Source: Pseudomonadota bacterium (lineage in GTDB: Bacteria > Myxococcota > Polyangia > GCA-2747355 > JACKDQ01). Taken from it: 5,299 nt of DNA. A program made the translations under genes and the position numbers. The stretch is taken from positions 1 through 5,299 of the forward strand of contig JAUVBO010000316.1 in assembly GCA_030591195.1 (NCBI GenBank). Direction: 5' to 3'. Every line of letters begins with the position of its first letter. Position 1 is the stretch's first letter. Under the pieces are notes generated by a model. The model was given only the letters and a program-made list of their open reading frames with translations. It ran no database searches and was not told the DNA's origin. Below are positions 1 to 5,299 of this stretch, piece by piece.

Positions 1-825
1 CGCCGGCTTGCCGTCGAGGGTCGTGCGGTGGCTGGGCGGGTAGAAGTCCTCGGTCTTGTCGATGGCTGGATCCTCGCCCACCTTGCCGACGAAGCGGCCC
101 ATGTAGCCCGGAGCGCCGGTGACGCGGAACAGCTCGTGCATCCGCTCGACGAGTGCCTCGGCGTTGCGTCTGGCGCCCGGAGCGCGAGTGGCCTCGAAGC
201 GCAGGGCCTCCGAGGCGAGGTAGGAGCCGCTCCAGATCGCCGAGTCGGCGAGGCCGGAGTAGATCTCGACCTGACTCAGGGCATCGTCCTTGAACAGCGT
301 GTTGCTGACGCGGCCGCCCGGGAAGGTCCCGCGCCGCAGCCAGCCCTCGTAGAGCCGGGCGCGGCCCGCCATCCGCTTGGCCTCCACGGGCACGAAGGCC
401 TGCTTCGACGGTGACCAGAGAGCACAGACCTGGCTCTTGCCGCCGACGGTCCGGCCGTGGCCGTGGGCACACTCGTCGAGGCACGCGGCCTGGCAGCCGA
501 TGGCGTCATCGAGACAGTATTGGTGCGCGCTGCAGAGCTGCTCGACCCACCGGCCGCCTTCCGGGGCGGGTTCGCAGCGCTGCTCGCGGTCGAGGTCGAC
601 GCAGCCTCGCGCACCGGGCGCGCAGGCTTGGCTGCTCGCCGTGTCTGGCTCGGCATACGGGCTCAGATCGCCCGGGGAGCCCCCGTCGGGTGACCCGATC
701 GCGGGCGGGCGTCCGTCGGGCCCGGGGCCCCGAGCGTCGGCGCCGAGTGGGCCCGCCTCGGGCGCCTGGGAGCCGCAGCTCGCCAGCAAGGTCAACAGCA
801 GCAGCCTAGCCTTCGTCTGAAGCAT
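1..825 (-). CDS. Cys-rich lipoprotein of unknown function (3' end outside window)
   Basis: The frame is open from ATG at 825-823 to the left edge, 275 codons with no stop, mostly ending in G or C. The N-terminus is a lipoprotein signal peptide: K5 and R7, a Leu-rich core, then lipobox LASC with the lipidated Cys at 17. Residue 18 is Gly rather than Asp, so export to the outer membrane is likely if the usual sorting rule holds. Residues 18-67 form a low-complexity linker rich in Gly, Pro, Ala and Asp. Residues 68-134 hold nine Cys (68, 75, 84, 98, 104, 111, 115, 119, 134), a disulfide-knotted module of a kind common in myxobacterial surface lipoproteins. From about 150 on the protein turns helical, with YSGLADSAIWSGSYLASEAL (189-208) and RMHELFRVTGAPGYMGRFVG (229-248). 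These resemble repeats of alpha/alpha-barrel proteins, but no enzyme activity can be assigned. A strong AGGAGG precedes the start. The 136-nt gap to the upstream gene leaves open whether it shares the transporter transcript. Confidence 0.85.
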   Translation of the reverse strand, partial: MLQTKARLLLLTLLASCGSQAPEAGPLGADARGPGPDGRPPAIGSPDGGSPGDLSPYAEPDTASSQACAPGARGCVDLDREQRCEPAPEGGRWVEQLCSAHQYCLDDAIGCQAACLDECAHGHGRTVGGKSQVCALWSPSKQAFVPVEAKRMAGRARLYEGWLRRGTFPGGRVSNTLFKDDALSQVEIYSGLADSAIWSGSYLASEALRFEATRAPGARRNAEALVERMHELFRVTGAPGYMGRFVGKVGEDPAIDKTEDFYPPSHRTTLDGKPA

Positions 826-961
826 GGATCCTCCTGCGGGCGAGCCAAGCAAGGCTGGTGCCGCAACGACGCGGGTCCAAGTCGCCGGAATGTCGAGAGG
901 GTCGATCAGGGCAGCCGCTGCGAATTGCTCGAAAGGTGCCCTGGCTTGCCTGGCGATCCCG
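826..961. other. Intergenic region between coiled-coil protein and lipoprotein genes
   Basis: This 136-nt stretch is the only gap of any size in the window. I see no stem-loop followed by a T run in the minus-strand sense, so no intrinsic terminator for the transporter operon is evident. I see no convincing -35/-10 pair either. A weak sigma-54-like GG-N10-GC motif is at 940-927 on the minus strand. The lipoprotein gene therefore either has an unrecognised promoter here or is read through from the operon. Confidence 0.6.
830..835 (-). promoter_or_regulatory. Shine-Dalgarno site of the lipoprotein gene
   Basis: On the minus strand AGGAGG lies at 835-830, 4 nt before the ATG at 825-823 (AGGAGGATCCATG). 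It is a full match to the consensus and fixes the start of the lipoprotein gene. It is the strongest ribosome binding site in the window. Confidence 0.85.
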
Positions 962-1846
962 CTACTGGAGCTCGAGCTCCTCGTCGAGGAAGGCTGGCGG
1001 CGGGGCGTCGCTGGAGGTGTCGAGGCCCGAGAGGAACTGCAGCTCGTTCATCGCCTTTTCGGTTTGCTCAATGCTGGCAGCGACGCCGTCGACCTCGCTG
1101 GTGATGAACGTCGCGTCCTGCCGGTTGACCGCCAGCTCGGCGATGCTGGTGATCTTGTTGTCGATGCGGTCGATCTCGAGCTCGATGAACTCGTAGTTCT
1201 CGCGCGCCTTGACCAGGTTCTCCAGTCGCAGGTTGGCGCTGGCGAGGGTGTCGACCATCGATCGGCGGCGTCGGGCCTCCTCGGCGGTGTCCTCGCTCAC
1301 CGGACCGAGGTCAGCGATCCGTCGCTCGAACTCACTGATCGTCCCGCGGATCTCCTTGTCGTCCGTGCGCTCGAGGAAGCGCTCGAGGCTGCGCTTGGAG
1401 TAGAGCAGCTTGATGAAGACCCACAGCAGCTTGTTGATCCCCTCGCTCTGGAGGCTGTCCACCGAGCTCAGGCCGTCATCGACCGGCGCGGCGACGCCCG
1501 ACGACAGGTGGCGCAGCTCGCGACAGCGTCGCCGGAGCTGCTCGAAGCGGGCCCGCGATCGCGGATCGAGCGCCCCGTAGACCTGCTTCAGCGCCGGCTG
1601 GGTGACCCGGCGGGTGGCGTCCGACTTGGCCTCCTTGTGGGCCTGGGCGTCGACGTAGGCCTGGAACTTGCGTTGGCTCGAGAGGCCGGCGAGGTAGACC
1701 AGCTCGCTGGCGGCGACCAGCGGCAGCACCACGTCGGCGTGACCGGAGATCGCGCCGGCGACCGTCGCCGCGCCGAGGAAGAGCAGGTTCCAGTGCTGGA
1801 CGAACGCCTTCTTGACGTAGTCGAAGAACCCGAGCTTCTTCTTCAC
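962..1846 (-). CDS. Conserved-looking hypothetical membrane protein with N-terminal hydrophobic hairpin and coiled-coil region
   Basis: I do not recognise a named family for this 294-residue protein. Residues 1-19 are basic/amphipathic. Residues 20-34 and 37-56 form two closely spaced hydrophobic segments split by GHAD, suggesting a membrane hairpin that would leave both ends on one side; the basic N-terminus and basic residues after 58 favour the cytoplasm. Residues 58-115 are charged and helical (FEQLRRRCREL). Residues 136-150 hold a short hydrophobic stretch (INKLLWVFIKLLYS), probably amphipathic. About 150-272 is rich in Glu, Arg and Leu with heptad-like spacing (LERFLERTDDKE; FIELEIDRIDNKI), fitting a coiled coil. 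The tail is Pro-rich then acidic, ending before TAG at 964-962. The start is a GTG overlapping the ATPase stop by 4 nt (GTGA), with AAGGA 6 nt upstream, so translation is probably coupled. Its place in the operon suggests a role with the transporter, for example as scaffold or regulator of the ATPase; that is inference only. Confidence 0.85.
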   Translation of the reverse strand: MKKKLGFFDYVKKAFVQHWNLLFLGAATVAGAISGHADVVLPLVAASELVYLAGLSSQRKFQAYVDAQAHKEAKSDATRRVTQPALKQVYGALDPRSRARFEQLRRRCRELRHLSSGVAAPVDDGLSSVDSLQSEGINKLLWVFIKLLYSKRSLERFLERTDDKEIRGTISEFERRIADLGPVSEDTAEEARRRRSMVDTLASANLRLENLVKARENYEFIELEIDRIDNKITSIAELAVNRQDATFITSEVDGVAASIEQTEKAMNELQFLSGLDTSSDAPPPAFLDEELELQ

Positions 1847-1857
1847 CGGTTTTCCTT
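1843..1857 (-). promoter_or_regulatory. Ribosome binding site and GTGA stop-start overlap joining ATPase and coiled-coil protein genes
   Basis: AAGGA at 1857-1853 lies inside the last codons of the ATPase gene, 6 nt before GTG at 1846-1844. The ATPase stop TGA (1845-1843) shares two bases with this start, giving the four-base GTGA overlap typical of translational coupling. It supports the GTG as the start and suggests the two proteins are made in matched amounts. Confidence 0.8.
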
Positions 1858-3033
1858 CGCGGGCTTGCCCCCGCCTCGCCGGGCCGACTGAGCCTCGGTC
1901 TCGAGCCGGTCGATAATCTCGCGGATCTCGAACACCACCTGCTGGAATCCGCCGTCACGCTGCATCTCGATCGCGGGCCGGTCGGGCGGCGGGACCTCGA
2001 TCTCGCGGTCGATGGTGCCGGGAGAAGCCGAGAAGATGTAGACCCGATCGCCGAGGTAGACCGACTCCTCGATGCTGTGGGTGACGAAGAAGACCGTCGC
2101 CTCGACCTCCCGCCAGAGCGCGATCAGCTGGTCCTGCATGTGCAGCCGGGTGATCGGATCGAGCGCGCCGAACGGCTCGTCCATCAGGATGATCCGCGGC
2201 TTGAGGATCAACGTCCGGGCGATGGCGACGCGCTGCTGCATCCCGCCCGACAGCTGGTGGGGGTACTTGTTCGCGTCGTCCTTGACCGACAGCCCGACCT
2301 TGTCGATCCAGTGTCGCGCCTCCTCGAGGCGCTCCCGGCGCTTGACCCCCCGACACTCGAGGCCGAAGGCGACGTTGTGCAGCACCGTCCGGTGGTCGAA
2401 CGAGGTGTAGGACTGAAAGACCATCCCCCGGTCGGCGCCCGGTCCGGCGATCGAGTGGCCGAAGACCTCGATCCGGCCGGTGGTCGGCGGGAACTGGGGA
2501 TCGAGGCCGGCGATCATTCGCAGCACGGTGGACTTGCCGCAGCCGCTCGGGCCGAGGATCGCGACGAACTCACCCTTGCCTGGCAGGTCCTCGACGACGA
2601 AGTTGACGTCGTTGATCGCGGTGAACGCCTGGGGGGTGCCCAGCGCGTAGGTCTTGCTGACGCCGGCGAAGAGCACCACCGGCGGCTTGCCGTCGTGGGT
2701 CTGCTGTACCGCGGCGTCGATCTTCTTCGTCGCCCGCTCCTCCGGGTGCTTGAACCACTTCGGTGCGAACGGCTTCTGCTTGGCCTTCAGCCGCGCGCGG
2801 TCGCCGTTGACCGAGGCGACCTTGGTGTCCTGCTGGTCGAAGGCGTCGACGTCGGTCGAGGTCGATCCGTCGAAGTGATCGATCTCCGTCTCCTCTTCGA
2901 CGTCGAGCAGGCTGTCGCTCGGCGACGGGAGCTCATCGGACGCGGGGGCGGCGAGGGGGCCGGAGGGCGCTGGCGCGCCACCAGTCGCGACCCCCTCGTG
3001 CTTCTTCTCCGTCTTTGGGTCTTGGCCTGTCAT
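1843..3033 (-). CDS. ABC transporter ATP-binding protein, NitT/TauT (TauB/SsuB-like) family, with long acidic N-terminal extension
   Basis: This 396-residue ATPase should power the permease encoded just upstream. All catalytic elements are intact: Walker A GPSGCGKST at 161-169, Q-loop Gln207 in MVFQSY, signature LSGGMQQR at 261-268, Walker B IILMDEP at 281-287 with catalytic Glu286, D-loop ALD at 290-292 and switch His319. The VFFVTHSIEESVYLGDRV stretch is typical of the nitrate/sulfonate/taurine branch. The family is usually about 250-280 residues; here some 115 residues precede the nucleotide-binding domain. They are Pro/Ala/Ser-rich at 15-40, strongly acidic at about 44-69, and basic from about 79 to 105. 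The tail beyond 382 is also basic. The ATG at 3033 is the furthest upstream start possible, because an in-frame TGA sits at 3042-3040. Its ribosome binding site is weak (GAG at 3041-3039), so a start inside the extension cannot be excluded. The TGA stop overlaps the next gene's start. Confidence 0.95.
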   Translation of the reverse strand: MTGQDPKTEKKHEGVATGGAPAPSGPLAAPASDELPSPSDSLLDVEEETEIDHFDGSTSTDVDAFDQQDTKVASVNGDRARLKAKQKPFAPKWFKHPEERATKKIDAAVQQTHDGKPPVVLFAGVSKTYALGTPQAFTAINDVNFVVEDLPGKGEFVAILGPSGCGKSTVLRMIAGLDPQFPPTTGRIEVFGHSIAGPGADRGMVFQSYTSFDHRTVLHNVAFGLECRGVKRRERLEEARHWIDKVGLSVKDDANKYPHQLSGGMQQRVAIARTLILKPRIILMDEPFGALDPITRLHMQDQLIALWREVEATVFFVTHSIEESVYLGDRVYIFSASPGTIDREIEVPPPDRPAIEMQRDGGFQQVVFEIREIIDRLETEAQSARRGGGKPAKENR

Positions 3034-3060
3034 CGCGTCTCAGAACGAACAATCCATGCC

Positions 3061-3861
3061 CTACTTCTGGTGCCGGTAGGGGAAGAGCCAGAGACCGATG
3101 CCGTAGAGCAGGCGGTCGATGGCGAATGCCAGCAAGGTGATCACCAGCAGGCTGAGGTAGATGTGGCCGTGGAGCCCGCGGCGCTGGGAGATGAAGATCA
3201 GCGCGCCGATGCCGCCCGACTCGAGGCTGATCGCCTCGGCGAGGATGATGTAGCCGAAGCCGAGGCCGAACAGCAGGCGCATCGAGTTGAAGATGTCCGG
3301 TAGCGCGAGCGGGACGAGGACCTTGGTGATGATCTGGGCCCGCGTGGCGCCGAGGGTGTGGGCGGTGTCGACATACTTCTGGTCGACGTCGAAGATGCTC
3401 TGGGTCGCGTCGAAGATGACGAAGGCGACGCAGGCGATGAAGATGAACGCCACCTTGCCGGTCTCGCCGAGGCCGAACCAGACCATCACCAGCGGCACCA
3501 GCGCGGCGATCGGCACGTTGCGGCCGAAGATCGTCACCGGCGCGAGGAACGAGGCGAAGCGCGGGAAGCAGCCGCCGAGGATCCCGAGCGGTACACCGAT
3601 CGCCACCGCCAGGCCGAAGCCCTGGAGCACGCGCCAGAGGCTGATCATCGCCTCGCGCGTCAGCGCCCGCTCGAACCAGAGCGAGGGGAGCGAGCCGAAG
3701 ACCTCCCGTGGGCTGGGCAGGATCGCCGGCGGGATCGCCCGCAGCTCGACCGCCCCGCGGGTGGCGAGCCACCAGGCGAGGCCGATCAGCCCGATGCAGC
3801 TGAGGCTCCAGAAGATGCGGCTGAGCAGCTTCGGCTGCTGGCGGAGCTTGGACAAGGCCAT
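3061..3861 (-). CDS. ABC transporter permease, NitT/TauT (TauC/SsuC-like) family
   Basis: This 266-residue inner-membrane protein has about six hydrophobic segments (roughly 14-34, 78-98, 103-125, 135-152, 190-212 and 235-258). The cytoplasmic EAA loop that docks onto the ATPase is clear at 165-184: DTAHTLGATRAQ, then VLVP, with the invariant Gly at 171. The N-terminal pattern (hydrophobic helix, then LPSPREVF near 48-55) and the length are typical of TauC/SsuC-type permeases (BPD_transp_1 fold), which form a homodimeric channel for small anions such as sulfonates, nitrate or related organic solutes. The ATG at 3861 is preceded by GGGGA at 3874-3870, 8 nt away. The gene begins 21 nt after the binding-protein stop and ends 27 nt before the ATPase start, so the three are very likely one transcript. 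The family is secure; the substrate is not, since close homologues carry many different solutes. Confidence 0.95.
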   Translation of the reverse strand: MALSKLRQQPKLLSRIFWSLSCIGLIGLAWWLATRGAVELRAIPPAILPSPREVFGSLPSLWFERALTREAMISLWRVLQGFGLAVAIGVPLGILGGCFPRFASFLAPVTIFGRNVPIAALVPLVMVWFGLGETGKVAFIFIACVAFVIFDATQSIFDVDQKYVDTAHTLGATRAQIITKVLVPLALPDIFNSMRLLFGLGFGYIILAEAISLESGGIGALIFISQRRGLHGHIYLSLLVITLLAFAIDRLLYGIGLWLFPYRHQK

Positions 3862-3882
3862 CTGCGACGTCCCCGTTCCGCG

Positions 3883-5299
3883 CTACTGGGCCTCGAGCGG
3901 GTAGACCTTGATCTCCACCCGGCGATTCTGCGCGTGGTTCACCGGGTCCTTCGGATCCGCCGCGCGGCTCCAGCCCAGACCCTCGGCCGAGAACTGGTTC
4001 GGGTCGAGGGTCTTGAACTTGCGCACCAGCGCTTCCTTGACCGACTTGGCCCGGTTGCCCGACAGCTCCTTGACCGCTGAGAACGGCACCCCGCGGCCCT
4101 TCATCGACGAGTCGGTGTGCCCCTCGATCACGATCCGTGCCGCGCCGTACTGGCCGGCGAGCTTGCCGATCTCCTCCAGCACGAAGGGCACCCGCGGGTC
4201 GTAGAGCTCCTGGAGCTTCTTGTTGCCCTGCTGCTTCTCGATCTTCTTCGCCAGGTCCCAGGAGTTGGGGAAGAAGTGGATCACCACCGTCTTGGTGAGG
4301 ATCTCGCCCGACTCGGCGCGGATCGTGCTGACCGCCTTCGGCGTGAACTTGACCCCGTAGTCGCTCTTCTGGCTGGCGTACTTCTTCACCGAGCCGAGCT
4401 TCTTGATCACCGAGAAGTCCATCACCTGCTCGAAGGGAACCTTCGGCGGGGTGATCTTGCCCATCTTGGTGTAGAGGTAGTAGGCGGTGTCCCAGGTGCG
4501 CTCGAAGTTGGTCGGGTTGTTCTGGTTGAGGAAGAACTCGCGGTTCTCGGCGTAGTTGGTGCTGTGGGCGTCGCCGAGCATGCCGATCGCGTCCTTCGCC
4601 GGCAGGTTGAACGCCTTGGCGATCAGCTTCGCCACCTGCTGCTTGTTCGCCTGGACGTTGAGGTCCTCCATCGCGTCGAAGATGCCACGGACCAGGCCCT
4701 CGATGATCGCCGGGTGGTCCTTGGCGAAGTCAGCGCGGGCGAACCAGACGTCGGCGATCAGCTTGTTCGCCGTCTGGGTCGAGACGATCAGCTTGTTGCC
4801 CTTGACCTCCGACAGATTGTAGATGTCCGGCGCCCAGGAGACGCAGGCGGTGATCGACTTGTCGGCGTTGAACGCCGCGGCGGCCTGGAAGGCATCGGCG
4901 GTGTACTTGAACTTGACCTCTGAGGGCTGCACGCCGGCGTTGATCAGCGCGTTGAGCACGAAGAACTCGGAGGGCGAGTTCTGGGCCAGCGCGACGGTCT
5001 TGCCCCGCAGCTGGTTGACGGTGGTCACCCCGTGGCGGGCGACGATGCCGTCGCCGCCGTTGGACCAGTCGACCTGCTGGTAGACGCGCGGCATGATCCG
5101 CGAGTCCTTGCGCAGCCCTTCCATCAACAGCGGCATCATGTCGAGGGTCGCCCAGCCGATGTGCACCTTGCCGGCGGCGTAGGCGTCGCGCATCTTGACC
5201 GGATCGTCGATCAGCACCAGCTGGACCTTGAACTTCTTGCCCTTGGCGTCGGTCCACTCCTTGCCGGGCTTGAGGCCGTTATTGGCGAAGATGATCGGC
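3883..5299 (-). CDS. ABC transporter substrate-binding protein fused to a C-terminal OmpA-like peptidoglycan-binding domain (5' end outside window)
   Basis: The frame is open from the right edge to a TAG at 3885-3883, giving 471 visible residues; the true start and any signal peptide lie beyond 5299. Visible residues 1 to about 300 look like a periplasmic binding protein of the NitT/TauT (NMT1/SsuA-like) class: IIFANNGL near the edge, AGKVHIGWATLDMMPL around 42-57, GKTVALAQNSPSEF around 99-111, then SWAPDIYNL and ADVWFARADF. Residues from about 335 to the end match the OmpA C-terminal domain: VVIHFFPNS, GHTD (393-396), LSGNRA (412-417) and NRRVEI (458-463). The Asp of GHTD and the Arg of LSGNRA correspond to the residues that hold the diaminopimelate of peptidoglycan in OmpA, and both are present. 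I infer a binding protein held to the cell wall in the periplasm, feeding the permease encoded 21 nt downstream. Ordinary proteins of this class are about 310-340 residues and lack the OmpA part. The substrate is unknown. About 50-80 N-terminal residues are probably missing. Confidence 0.9.
   Translation of the reverse strand, partial: PIIFANNGLKPGKEWTDAKGKKFKVQLVLIDDPVKMRDAYAAGKVHIGWATLDMMPLLMEGLRKDSRIMPRVYQQVDWSNGGDGIVARHGVTTVNQLRGKTVALAQNSPSEFFVLNALINAGVQPSEVKFKYTADAFQAAAAFNADKSITACVSWAPDIYNLSEVKGNKLIVSTQTANKLIADVWFARADFAKDHPAIIEGLVRGIFDAMEDLNVQANKQQVAKLIAKAFNLPAKDAIGMLGDAHSTNYAENREFFLNQNNPTNFERTWDTAYYLYTKMGKITPPKVPFEQVMDFSVIKKLGSVKKYASQKSDYGVKFTPKAVSTIRAESGEILTKTVVIHFFPNSWDLAKKIEKQQGNKKLQELYDPRVPFVLEEIGKLAGQYGAARIVIEGHTDSSMKGRGVPFSAVKELSGNRAKSVKEALVRKFKTLDPNQFSAEGLGWSRAADPKDPVNHAQNRRVEIKVYPLEAQ

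Noticed and set aside
28..820. Several plus- and minus-strand open frames of 78 to 147 codons overlapping the lipoprotein region
   Set aside because: All are out of frame with, or antisense to, the 275-codon frame that has a consensus ribosome binding site, signal peptide and lipobox. None has domain-like features.
842..954. Imperfect inverted repeat, 844-858 against 940-954, within the intergenic gap
   Set aside because: The arms match at about 12 of 15 positions but are over 80 nt apart and not followed by a T run, so it is too weak to call a terminator or regulatory stem.
967..980. Perfect 14-base palindrome GGAGCTCGAGCTCC beside the stop of the coiled-coil protein gene
   Set aside because: It has no loop, no following T run and encodes the acidic Glu-Leu-Glu-Leu tail, so neither a terminator nor an operator is supported. 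Short repeats of GAGCTC in a GC-rich coding end are plausible by chance.
824..1891. Plus-strand open frame of 355 codons
   Set aside because: It covers the coiled-coil protein gene in antisense, has the same mirror-frame composition, and conflicts with the GTGA coupling and ribosome binding site on the other strand.
2077..3303. Plus-strand open frame of 408 codons
   Set aside because: It lies antisense across the ATPase and the end of the permease gene, both with intact family motifs. Its protein is a monotonous mix of Arg, Leu, Glu, Asp, Ala and Val typical of the mirror frame of a GC-rich gene, with no recognisable domain.
4117..4923. Plus-strand open frame of 268 codons
   Set aside because: It is antisense to the binding protein-OmpA fusion, whose motifs are clear on the minus strand, and has mirror-frame composition.

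Overview
The window is GC-rich and every gene I can support lies on the minus strand, so transcription reads from right to left. A peptidoglycan-binding OmpA-type domain and a lipoprotein signal peptide show a Gram-negative envelope. The GC content, and a Cys-rich lipoprotein with a Gly/Pro/Ala/Asp-rich linker, suggest Myxococcota or a related deltaproteobacterial lineage. That placement is inference from style, not a phylogenetic result.

Layout, in transcription order. At 5299-3883 is the 3' part of a gene for a fused protein: a NitT/TauT-type periplasmic solute-binding domain followed by an OmpA C-terminal domain; its 5' end lies beyond the right edge. After a 21-nt gap comes a TauC/SsuC-type permease (3861-3061), and after 27 nt its ATPase (3033-1843), which carries an unusual acidic N-terminal extension of about 115 residues. 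The ATPase stop overlaps by 4 nt the GTG start of a 294-residue protein of unknown function (1846-962), with a hydrophobic N-terminal hairpin and a long helical, probably coiled-coil, region. After 136 nt without a gene, a lipoprotein gene starts at 825 and runs off the left edge. Its frame is open for all 275 visible codons.

How the genes may work together: the first three give the complete parts list of an ABC importer (binding protein, permease, ATPase) of the nitrate/sulfonate/taurine-like class. Two things set it apart from a textbook importer. The binding protein carries its own peptidoglycan anchor, and a translationally coupled, membrane-anchored coiled-coil protein appears to belong to the same operon. 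The substrate cannot be read from the sequence. The lipoprotein may be a separate unit. I see no RNA genes, mobile elements, CRISPR arrays or convincing terminators. Long open frames on the plus strand are mirror images of the minus-strand genes.
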